From: Turritopsis dohrnii
Lineage: Eukaryota; Cnidaria; Hydrozoa; Anthoathecata; Oceaniidae
DNA: 64,000 nt
Reading direction: 5' to 3'
NCBI GenBank assembly: GCA_027922465.2
Contig: BQMF02000031.1
Coordinates: 310,001-374,000, forward strand
The notes beneath the pieces were generated by a model, which did no database searches, was not told the origin of the DNA, and saw nothing but the letters and a program-made list of their open reading frames with translations. How positions within the stretch are numbered: position 1 is the stretch's first letter; each line of letters starts with the position of its first letter. This document shows, piece after piece, positions 11,686 through 22,352 of the stretch. The position numbers were made by a program, and so were the translations under genes.

Positions 11686-14466
11686 CAACCTCGAACCCAG
11701 GGTTTCTTGCCTTTTCGATATACGGATGGCGGCGAAGAAGACCCTGGTCCCGGCTGCTGCGTTCTCTGATTTCATTGGTTCAGGAGGATTCTCGAATAAT
11801 TTAAGCAGCGCGTTGTTTAGAAATTCATTGTTTTTGGAAACTCATTACATTTTCGTTTTTCCTTAATTTGCATACATTCCAACCCTTCATCCTACATGTG
11901 TGTTTTTGACCAAACTTGATAGCATAATAATGATTTTAATAAAATATTTTTTAGTTAAAAAAGGCTGCCAGTGTGACTTTTAGTTCCCTGACTAATTTGT
12001 GCCGTTCCTCCCCCATAATTTTCAAGTGGCATATCAGTTGACTGATGAATATAGATTTTTAGTTAAATAATGATGAATGAAGAGTTATTGAAAATTATGC
12101 CTAAAAAAAGTCCATTCTCGAAAACCTAGAGTTGAAGAAACATGCAGATTGTGCAGTAAAACGTACTGACAATAGCTTTTCGTAAATAGTACATTCTGTG
12201 TCTGGTGAAAGAAAAAACTTAAGCAGGAAAATTTCAACGGTATGTGGTGTAAACATACATGATGACAGGGATATATCCCTGCTACAATAGAATCGAAAAA
12301 GCAGCGTAATTTAGACACAGCACAATCTTCCTTTACAAATTTAAACACTAACAAAAAAGTCAACATAACATTCATCATCTGCATATCATTAACACTATGA
12401 CTCATAATAACTACAGTGTGTCCACGAGAAAGTGGGCACCTAACTTTCAATAAGCATATCTTTTGTTTTTCGTCCTTGTTTTTTTCAATTTTTGTATTAA
12501 CAGAAAGAAAATTTTTTGCTCTTTCCAAATATATGACCTTTTTCATAGATAAAGCACTTTTTCGGGAAATATAATCGATTTTACCATGAAACCATGACAT
12601 TAAATCAATAATGATCAATTAACGCTTGCTTGAATAGGAGTTAATGACTCGATTAGCATAGGAAATCATAAAAAGCTAAAATATTGTAATAAAGCTGCGT
12701 TTATACAAGGAAAACTTTACGTTTTTACAAGCTTGAAACATGAAGTTTCATTTCTAAAACTCTTTTACAAAGATTTAAGAACTTAGAATCGTGCTTTTTG
12801 ATGGTGGATTTCTACCCAGAAACTGCTGTCTAAAAGCCTGACTAACAGCTACATAACTTTTTGACTCATGAAGCTTTCTTCTTATGATTGAATGGCTTTC
12901 ATAAAAAGTTTTTCTCGCTTATAAAGATTTTGGCAATGCTTTAGGAATATGAAATTGTTAAATCATAATAAAAAATTTAAGGAATACACAATAAAAAAAA
13001 GTTTGTGCCTTCTAAAAAAATTTCGTGACAAAATTAGCACAACATCACCAACAGCGGTTGTTTCAACAAAACAAAAGGTTAATTGCTCGTTAAAAGTCTG
13101 TTTTATTGATCATTACAAAATTAACAACCGTATCGAAACAAAAAATACTTAATATTCTTTAAAATAGAAATTTCTATAAGTAACAACTTATATTTTTGGA
13201 AAGCTCAAAAAATCCTCTTTCCAACGGTATAAAAACGGCATTGTATTGTTGAAAATTCGAAAAGTTATTTGTGTTTTAAACAAGGTGCCCACTTTCTGGT
13301 GGACACACTGTACGTCAATAGCACTGTTGCAAGAAAAAAACTCCTGTCAGCTTTAAATACAAAACAACCAATGGCCATTCTTAGGGTCATTAACGATCAT
13401 TGCCCACACATACTTTTGGGAATAAAACGAAATATATATTTTCAACGAAAACATCAATTTAAAAAGTCTGTGTCAGAAAAGGTTCACCATCAGTCTTGAA
13501 ACACACTGATATGAAGGAACACAATTCGATTTTAGTACAACAACGTCCAATACACAGTTTTATTGATTGAAAGAGGTTGCAGAAAAAATGTAAGGTTTGT
13601 TGTTACTGGTATATAAAACCCAATTAAAAAACAAATATTACGCAAAATAAATAGCTACATTTATATTTTCATAGTTTAGTATGTATAACTGTCAATGATC
13701 TTACTTCTGAATGACCTTCCTAATTCCAAAGGTGAAAACAAACAAAGATCATGATTATAAAATGCAACAGAGTAGAATTTTTTGTTTTAGTTTGATCCAC
13801 AGTGATGTGCGGTGTTTTTAATTTAAAAATGTTTGGAATTTGCTTTGACTTACATTCCATATTGTTTGTTGTGTTCTGAATTAGGAACATTGACAGTACT
13901 TTTATTATAAATTATATAAAGAGCTGGAGTTCTTATTTTTATATTAATTATGTTATGTTTAAAGTTTGATGATATCCACAAAGCAAAGACCATGTTTTTT
14001 ATGATAAAAAACCAATGCAGTAGAAATTTTCAAATAACAGTATATTTCTTACCACGACACTCGATGCACAATGTGCTTCATCAACGATCCCTTTCAAATA
14101 GCAAATGTTCAAAACAAACAATTTATTTAGGTTCGAAGCAAATATTATCAAGGTTGTACGATAACAAAGCAAGTTGCAGCCTTTCAAAAAGCTTCACAAT
14201 ATTTTCCATGTCTATTAATCGTGAACCCTTCTCTTCTGATCTTTCTGTTTGAAATTTCTGTTCGCCGGTCTTCCTAGTATTTTTCACATATTTTACGCAG
14301 AACTTGCTTACTTGAAATAGCAACATGAAAATGTTGGGCTTACTGAGGCAAATATTGCATAAATTAAAATCAACACTTATACTGTTGATTTTGAGCAGCC
14401 GGGACCAGGGTCTTCTTCGCCGCCATCCGTATATCGAAAAGGCAAGAAACCCTGGGTTCGAGGTTG
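11686..14466. mobile_element. 2.8-kb TIR element related to the 16.7-kb element at 43195-59904
   Basis: The ends are CAACCTCGAACCCAGGGTTT and its inverse, with terminal inverted repeats of about 65 bp up to AGCAGCCGGGACC. The target duplication is 10 bp, ATAATTAGAC (11676-11685 and 14467-14476). The terminal sequence matches the ends of the large element at 43195 and 59904 almost base for base over about 55 bp, but the interior does not match. No transposase is seen inside; a mariner-type MITE is nested at 12414-13310. It is best read as a non-autonomous derivative. Confidence 0.85.
12414..13310. mobile_element. Tc1/mariner-type MITE, copy 1
   Basis: It is flanked by TA (12412-12413 and 13311-13312) and bounded by inverted CAGTGTGTCCACNAGAAAGT ends. 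It is 897 bp and in the same orientation as the copy at 29960-30895. The ORF at 12085-12618 on the minus strand partly overlaps it and has no transposase features. Confidence 0.85.
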
Positions 14467-14869
14467 ATAATTAGACAGGACACATAGCCTAAAAATCTGA
14501 CATTCTACCACAATCTGCCAGGTGACTTTTTTGGAAATGCCTGTATGTCACGTGATTGATTACGTCATAAATTATTCTTTTCAAAAGTCATATTATTATA
14601 CATCAATCGAAAGATCTTTTAAAATAGAACAAAAATTGCATAAAAACATATGCCTGAAAATTTAGTCCTGAGGTTTTTTAGGTCCTTAAAAGTTTTGATG
14701 ACGTCATAGAAAAGGACTAGAAAAAATCTTGCAGATAAAATTAATTCACTAATGTTCGACTATTTGTGACATGTAACCCCTCAACTTTGGTCAGAATTTG
14801 ATTTGTGATCTTTTCCACATAAGTAAATTCACTGAGCAAAAATTGCTGACTCAGCAGTTTCATTTCTTT

Positions 14870-17447
14870 TCATAAAAAAGTGCTTTCACTTGGGCATTTG
14901 GATAATATATGTTGAATGATTAAATGCCACTCTGAGTCTGCTGAATATCCAGCTTCTGTTGCAGGCTGTTCAAAGTGCTTTCCTGGCATGGGTCTGAAGC
15001 GTTTTGCTGAAGGCGCGTTTGATTCTTCATTACTTATCTCAACTTCTGTGTCCGCTTGGTTTCCTGATGCTCGAGACAAAACTCTCTTATTGCTCTTCTC
15101 AGATTTTTTCGGCTTCATCAGTGATGGAGGTAGTTGCTTGCCTGTGAACCATTTAGGAGTCAAATGTTTAACTTTCTCTTCGTAATTCCAGCCGCATTGC
15201 TTTGCATCTGGCCTTGAAACATTTCTTTCCTAACAGCGTAGCCATATGAAGCATGTCAAGTTTACACGTTTCAACTCTTCCTCTATGGATTGCAGGTCGG
15301 CTGGAATCGCTGCAGATGATTTTGTCTTCAAATTTTTGTAAATGCGAATTCTTGTCTCAACATAGTTTGCATTAGGTTTCTTACTATACATAATTGTTTC
15401 TACGAATACCTTTGCCCACCCAAAACTCTCTCCGACATATGTTTATCTTTGCCCAATTCTTGGATAGACGAACATTGTTCTTCAATCCTCATTATCTTTT
15501 AAAGCAAATTTTACCTTTCCGATGTTATATTTGTATGCAATTGTATTGCAACCTGTGACAGCATGGATCTGCGGTAGAGCACAGCAAACTTTGGAGCCAA
15601 ACTTTTCATTGACTTTTTGAATTTTAACGAATTTTTCGCTGCCGATGCGCATAAACCATTCTTTCTCTGGTTCGCACATCTGCATTGCATGAACTAGCAA
15701 TACAAAAACATCAGTGTCCTTGGCAACGACAACTACTTGTGTATCTTCAGAGTTTGCACGCAATATCATTCTAGTGTCTGCCTCTTCGTGATTGCATCTT
15801 GGCAAGATTTTTACATTGCTTCTTGAAATTCTCCATGCTTCGTCTTTAAAAGTTATTATAAGCGGAATTTTCAGAATTCTTCTCCCCTCTGCACTTTGAA
15901 AGAATTCAGTAGCCATTTGAATTAGGTTCTCTTTGTTTGCATCATTATGGAAAAACTCTTACCAGCTCTTACCTTGGGGTATTCTTTGCTCTACACTTTC
16001 TATATGCACACGTCTTGACGATTCTCTTCTCTTCTCTCTTGTACTCGTTTTTGTGCCATTTTCTAAACACTGGTCGTTGACGATTTCTAGTTGTATTGCC
16101 TTGGCGTCTTGAGGGGGGTTGCCATATTGAAGAACACTCTTAAACCAAGCTTTGTACGTTTCTTTAGGTTTGATGTAACGAAACAAGGCCATTCCATCAA
16201 TGATCCATCTTACGTTTTCTGGCGGTGCTTCAACAAGTGAATTTAACTTCTTGATCATAAAATTACGAAGTACAGTTTTATCTCCTTGTCGCAGTTTGCC
16301 ATTACGAGTAGCAAGGCTAAGAGGTATGGTTGTGATTGGATACGCGAATGCTTATTCAACAGATGCAGCTTTTCCAACCAGAAGCCCAAAAGCTTGACGA
16401 TCTTCTTTCAATATTGAGACCGCTTTTGTTGTTCTCTTGGGTTTCTCAATACAAGTCTGCAACTTAAGCTTCTTAATAGGTGAAAAGAAACTCTCTTTAC
16501 CATCGACAAGAGGATTCTTTGAGCCATTTATTTCCAGTTTCAGGAGCATTCAGAACATCATTAATCACCTTCACGTCTACCTCGGTACCAGTGCATATCA
16601 ATTTGGCTGGTCCATCTGAAAATGGATTAACCTTGTAGGCTCGGAGCTTTTCTTTCAACGAGTGCACATTCCTGTGGTGATTGTTTTTTCCAGAATCTGT
16701 TAGCTCTTTATGAGTAGATGACGTCTTGATTCTTAATTGTAGCTGTCCTCAGATTTGCATGAATGTGCATTGTCTGAACCCACTTGTTAGTAATGTCTAC
16801 GTTTGTGCTATCGCCAGATCTAAATGGTTCGGCTAGTTTCTCGGTTAGAGTATTCAGTTACCAGGTCACCATGAACTGATGAAAATTTATCACCGAAATA
16901 GTTAGCACCAATCTCACGGGTTCTCAGGACTTCGTAAGCTGCATCATTGTTTGTTTTAAGGTTAGCAAGCATTACATGTTGGTAAGACAAATAGCGCGCA
17001 TAATGTTGGTGATCAAAAGCAAAAACATGATGCAGCATGTCCCTCTCGGCTTGTAAGTGCCTTTAGCATGGAAGAAACATCTCGAAGAAATGCAACTGTA
17101 ATATTTCTTTCTGTTCCCTCACTGGTACTTGTTACATCTGAAAAGAAGTATTTGAAGCCTTCTAGCTCAGCAATCTTTTCAACCTGTTCAGATGACGGTT
17201 TACGTCGTAATGTAATCAAATTCTAGAGGAGCTGGGAAGGCATGTTTTTGTTGCAGTTGGTGACATTTTCAGCATGAAACTGGACTAGGGCATTGAATGC
17301 TTCTTTAATAGCTCTCATAAATCGATAGTAGTGTTTTCCACTAAACGCCTGATCGGCAGATCCTGCCGATATCGTACCATAATCTATAAACCAGTCCTTG
17401 TATCCCATACACGGGGGTCGCTTATTGATCAAGCGATCCAGACTCAT
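14870..17447 (-). pseudogene. Decayed PIN/FEN-like nuclease gene of a cnidarian transposon family
   Basis: Six frame-broken pieces run in order on the minus strand: 17447-17223, 17219-17013, 17038-16820, 16549-16352, 16258-15959 and 15916-15482, with a tail at 15163-14870. The piece at 15959-16258 has WIIDGMALFRYIK, and the next has NHEEADTRMIL, VVAKDTDVFVLLV and VTGCNT. In my recollection this motif series marks a family of transposon-borne proteins related to PIN/FEN nucleases, with the acidic residues as metal ligands. Several stops and frameshifts show it is dead. The family name is inference; the motif order and decay are visible. Confidence 0.55.
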
Positions 17448-17795
17448 GCCAGAAAATCACTTTAAACAGCCTGAAACAGAAGCTGGATACTCAGCAGACT
17501 CAGAGTGGCAATCCAATGCAGATGCAGTGGAAGTGTTGTCAGATTCAGAATGGGAACAAAACTTCACAAATTCAGAGAACGAACAAAAGTGATTCTTCGG
17601 ATAGCGACTTCCTTCCTTAAACTACTTGTAATTCAAACTTTATTTTTTCTCCACATTTAATCATTCAACATATATAAAGATGCCCAAGTGAAAACACTTT
17701 TTTATGAAAAGAAATGAAACTGCATTTTTTGCTCAGTGAATTAACTTAAGTGGAAAAGATCAGAAATCAAATTCTGACCAAAATTGAGGGTTATA
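17425..17795 (+). repeat. Inverted partial copy of the 3' end of the PIN/FEN-like gene
   Basis: On the plus strand this repeats, in inverse orientation, the 3' region at 14778-14995: the same peptide core AGYSADSEW (minus at 14.93 kb, plus at 17.50 kb) and the same 3' untranslated sequence. The plus-strand copy keeps about 35 more codons before its stop at 17590. Confidence 0.7.
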
Positions 17796-19640
17796 TATCA
17801 CAACAAGATGCCCTTGCAGGCATAAGGATTTCTGCAAAATCAGCTGAAGCATGAAAATTGAAAGACAATGAGATAGTTTATACGGTCAAACTTGAACCTT
17901 GTACTCTTCAAAAATCCGGAAAAACATAATTGTCAATATGCAAAATTTTATACCAATAAACAATAAATTTGATTATAGAATGCCATAATCTTCTTGATTT
18001 TGTTGGTACGTAATGGTATCAAGGACTCGGTGATTTCCTCAGATAAGACAATGAGACGCATGTAATTCAACATAAATGTTATAAATTTATATATGAATTC
18101 AATTTGTCTATTCTATCTTCCTAACCAGAATTCTAAATCACAAGCACAGAAAGGAAAACCTAGATTTTAATCATGCAAAATATATAACACATACAAAATC
18201 AATAAACATATAACTTTTTGCCATCTTCTTAATTTACAAACATTACAAATAAAGCATTACCTGAACTAAATTTCATGAAAAGATTATAAAGATTTATACA
18301 GAAACTTCAAAAACATTACATTTTTAATTACGCATACACCCCAGGAAATCATTAAAGCATAGCTGGACACAATATGAAACTTACGTTAACTGCCAATAAA
18401 CTTAATGAAGAAAAGAACATTAAATTTAAATAGATGCTGTAAGATATCACAGTTATTACGTAAGTCTTTCAATCTATACGGTCAATCTTCCTAATTACGA
18501 AAAGACTTCCCAAACAAAAAAAAGTAAACAAAGATTTGGATTATGCAAATATGTGATCCAAGTTAGCAAACATAATCAGAAAGCAGTTTACAGACAGTCA
18601 AGATAAGTTTCCTATTTGCTATCGTAAATAGGAAGTCCCCATTCCTAATTAAGGGCATTGATAATACAGCAAAGAACTATGTACACGTAAATAAGCTAAA
18701 ATAGCTAGAGAAACATCAAACAAAAAACAGGCTGAGAGGGTAGACAAGACATTCTTGTATGTTGTTGGCGCTGAAGAGGAAACTGAGCTGAGCTGTACGT
18801 ATCCAGAGCTTAAAAAGCATTACAGCCCACACATGAAACAAACGATCTTTTGTATTAAGAAAGGCTTAAAAGAATCCCAAAGATTTTCCAAAAAAAACCC
18901 AAAAGAATTCATTCCTTTTTCACACACTGTTTTTTGTAAAACATTGAGAACTTGTTTTTAGAAAAGAATGAACACAGTAGAATCATTGTAAGATAATTAA
19001 AAATTTCTACCATTTACTTTCGATTTTTGAAGTGTAAATCTTCTTTTAAATCTATTCCACATTGACCAGTCAACTTTTGGAAATCTAAGTGGGTTTCTTC
19101 GGTCACGCTGATAGTATACCATTATGCGAATGGCGTGCAAATGCAAAGTCAAAAAATACCTGGATGAGCACATGGCAGAAATTCAAGCCAATAAACTAGC
19201 GCTATTAAAGTTAATTAGCACCCTTGCGAAATAGTGGCGCTTATGCACCAATGAACATTAAGACGGCTTTTGTACGAACCAATCAAATTGGAGAAACAAA
19301 TATCGTAAAGGCTTTCTTGCTTACGCAGAAATCCAAATATTCGAAAATTAGCAAATTAAATTTATTTGCAAGATTTTTTCTAGTTCTTTTCTATGACGTC
19401 ATCAAACTTTTTAAGGACCTAAAAAACCTCAGGACTAAATTTTTGGGCATATGTTTTTATACAATTTTTGTTCCATTTTGAAAGATCTTTCGATTGATGT
19501 ATAATAATATGACTTTTGAGAAGATAAAATTTTTACTGACCGTAATTTATGACGTAATCAATCACGTCCCAAAAAGTTCGTTGAGCGGTGTTGCAGAGAT
19601 ATGCAAATTGAGAAAAAATAGAAAAAACGTCTAAAACATA

Positions 19641-19697
19641 ACCAATCATACACGTTTACATATTTGGACAACCAATCATACACGTTTACATATTTGG
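19641..19697. repeat. Two tandem 30-bp units
   Basis: ACCAATCATACACGTTTACA followed by TATTTGG occurs twice with a 30-bp period, just outside the right arm of the 5-kb element. Confidence 0.85.
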
Positions 19698-19741
19698 TGG
19701 ACTACAATAATGGAGCAATTGTTTAAAAAGCTCCAGCCAGA

Positions 19742-20050
19742 CTAAAGTTTGCCTTCCTTTACTTCAATTTGATCATCTTTGGGAAATTTCCCACCTCGTA
19801 AAAGCTGTCTTTGTCGTCTATTTTTCCCGTGTTCTTGTAACTTGAAAGACTGATGCATGCATCGATGAATTAAATAATAATATCCCGGAATCATCCTAAG
19901 CTTCTCAAATATCAAAACACGACTTGATTTAAATGCAATGCTGAATGCACCTAAAGCATCATAAACACCTGAGTTAGCGAGACAAATTCTGTCTCCAAAT
20001 ACACCCACTAAAACTTTCGTCGCGGTTTTTCCATGCAATAATCTATTCAA
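19742..20050 (-). pseudogene. C-terminal remnant of a Mutator-like transposase-domain protein
   Basis: The 102-residue frame keeps motifs I recall from the C-terminus of metazoan Mutator-like transposase proteins: LLHGKT near the start, GVYDALGAF, a following FEKLRMIPGYYY, and a basic RRQRQLLRGGKF end. The N-terminal catalytic part is absent, and the NESFN-type segment that normally follows HGKT is missing, so this is a deleted fragment. The assignment is by pattern memory only. Confidence 0.4.
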
Positions 20051-20139
20051 GTAAAAATGCTTTGTAAGTTCAACATAACATTATTTTCATCAACACATCC
20101 ACTTTCACGCAGATTTCTGTTCGAAATCTGAAGTATCGG

Positions 20140-20840
20140 TGAGCAAGTAAGTAAGTATTAAGTAAGTATGTATTATTTTATTTTCCATAATAATAACTAA
20201 ATATATTTACAAGAACTGAAAATGAAAGGAGACCACCCAATACTAATCAGAGTGGGCGGCCACCAAATATGCTACCTCAATATATTGGACAAAAAAAATA
20301 ATGAAATAAATGAAATAAAAAATAATAATAATAATAAAAATATATTTGCAGCAGAATCAGTCAGTGACGGTATAGCTATCAAAGAAATGTTTCACCACAA
20401 TTGATTTAATCTTAGGGAGAGTTAAATTAGACAGGTCAATGCTAGGATTGAGATTTTGGAAAAAGTTCCACTGTTGGATGGCAAAATGACTTAAAGATCT
20501 AAGGCCGTAAAGGGTCGATTTGAAATTAGGACAAGTTAATAAACCACTATCTCTTGCCCTGGATCCGCATAAATGATTAATTCTTGAGAATTGGAAAGTA
20601 TTAAGCGTGCCTAGAGGTAAACAAGAGTTTATGTTTTGGTGCACAAATTGTATGTTTAGGACTTTGACAAGATCAAAAACATTTAAGATTTTTAGTTCGA
20701 AAAAAATCGGAGCGCTAGGTGTACGATTATTAGAGAATGTCATAATTCTTATAGCAAACTTTTGAAGAACCAGTATCCGATGTGTGGTCCGAGTATCACA
20801 AACCCCCAAAGCTGACAAGCGTAACGAAGATGATGAGAGT
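20140..20840 (-). pseudogene. 5'-truncated LINE, C-terminal reverse transcriptase region and 3' tail
   Basis: The ORF 20818-20357 has the layout of the C-terminus of Jockey/CR1-type ORF2: LQKFAIRIMTFSNNRTPSAP, then FFELKILNVFDLVKVLNIQF, and later the SLSHFAIQQWNFF block. The catalytic domain is absent, as in a 5'-truncated insertion. The 3' end, read on the minus strand, finishes in ACTTACTTACTTAATACTTA-like tandem repeats near 20150. Confidence 0.7.
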
Positions 20841-20864
20841 TAAAAAGAGAATGGTAAATTCCAG

Positions 20865-21885
20865 CTACTTTATGTACAGAAACTTTCGCGAACAGAAACT
20901 TTCGCGAATTTCGCGAATTTTAGCCTGATTCGCGAAAGTTAAATTCACGAAAACTTCCAAATCGGCTGAATCGTGAAAGTTTATATTCGCGAAAAACCTT
21001 ATATAATGCCATTTGCGAAAGCTTATGTTGGCGAAAAAAATAAACAAATTTTAACGTATCTTTCCAACACCATTCTAAGTGATAGTACAGTCAACTCTCT
21101 CTAAAGCGGACACCATTCGTTCCAGCAAAAAGTGTCCGCTTTATGGAAGTGTCCGCTTTATAGAAAGTATTTTTAAAGGAAAACTTCAATTCGTTCCGAG
21201 AAAATGTGTCCGCTTTATGGAGGTGTCCGCTTTATAGAGTGTCCGCTTTAGGGAGAGTCGACTGTATTTCTTCATTCTTTGGTTCTGTATATCTTTCTTT
21301 AACAAGCTTCAAATATTTTTCTGCAATCTCAATGTTTTACGGGGGCAAAACCAATCGCTTTTGGAATAAAAGATGCAATTGATCTGGGTTTGAAAAATCT
21401 CCTCTCTATTGACCCATTTGGATTTAGACTTAATTGTTAAAGAAAATGAAGATCCAGTCTAACAACCTACGCTTAACAGCCATTGCTTGTTTAAGTCAAG
21501 AAGATCTTTCCATTTTGGGATCGAAAGATATTATAAAATAATCAGAGCGACGTTGAAGAATGGGTAGCTTGCATCACATGAACGGGATGCCTTTGACCTT
21601 TTTGAAGATTTGAGCATGCTATTTTGTAATACCCCTAATTTATGTCTATCATACTCAAACTTGAACGTAGATAAGTATGCTGGAACATGTAAAACCTGTC
21701 TCAGTTTATTACTTTTAGCGCATGTTAGTGAAATTTCTCTCGGAATTTTAATTCAATTTTGATCATTCGCGAAAGTTTATGTACGCGGAAATGTTTAGTT
21801 TCACGAATTTGCGAAAGTTAATGTTTGCAAAATGCAAAAATTTCTCGAATTTTTCTATTCGCGAAAGTTTCTGCACCTAAAGTAG
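20865..21885. mobile_element. MITE-like element rich in TTCGCGAA
   Basis: The inverted ends CTACTTTATGTACAGAAACT and its near-complement near 21885 enclose two clusters of TTCGCGAAAGTT(A/T) motifs (20880-21030 and 21765-21865). The middle is unique-looking AT-rich DNA plus a nested Tigger-type MITE. No target duplication could be fixed. Confidence 0.6.
21088..21264. mobile_element. 177-bp Tigger/pogo-type MITE
   Basis: It is flanked by TA on both sides and bounded by CAGTCAACTCTCTCTAAAGC and its inverse. The interior repeats GTGTCCGCTTTAT four times. It is nested in the TTCGCGAA element. Confidence 0.85.
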
Positions 21886-22352
21886 AGCTTTTTTTAGCAA
21901 CTTATATCTTTCGCATAATCCTTGTGGGACTTGCTTATTTAAAAAAAGGAACTTTGAAAATGTAGGGCTTATCGAAGTGTTACACGATCGTTCTCTGTAT
22001 TGAGAGAATTCTAGTGCAACTGAGTTTCTTCCCTGAAACTCCCCAGGTTCTATATAAGGCCGTACTCAAGTAAGACATCATAGTTTTACAGCAATCGTCT
22101 ATTCTTAAATAAGAATATAAATGTAAAAATATGTGTGCGGGCAACAAGTTTAATAATGAAAAGTAGTATTAGAAGCTTCATATTTTCCGTTTAAGAAACG
22201 AGATGTTGCTTTTTCTTAAAAACTATATATTCGGCCAGACGTTGCACTGACCATCTTCAGAGTAAAAACTAATTTTATTAACAAGCTAAAACTATAAAAC
22301 ATGTAAACGTAAAAACGGTTACTATAGAGATATAAACATTTGTACAATAAGA

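Larger units (their letters stand above)
14549..19566. mobile_element. 5-kb DNA element with about 200-bp inverted repeats
   Basis: The left arm 14549-14746 and right arm 19353-19566 are inverted copies, starting ACGTGATTGATTACGTCATA and including GATGACGTCAT and CTAGAAAAAATCTTGCA. Similarity continues weakly outward, so the exact ends and target duplication are not resolved. The interior holds a decayed PIN/FEN-like gene on the minus strand and an inverted copy of that gene's 3' end. The 1.5 kb at 17800-19350 shows no gene. Confidence 0.6.

Noticed and set aside
12085..12618. 177-codon minus-strand ORF, with a similar one at 29925-30164
   Set aside because: The similarity between the two is explained by the shared mariner-type MITE; no transposase motif is present.
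16200..17592. Plus-strand ORFs over the PIN/FEN-like region (16200-16397 and 16437-16619)
   Set aside because: They are shadows of the minus-strand pseudogene; only the plus-strand piece from about 17430 is a genuine inverted copy.
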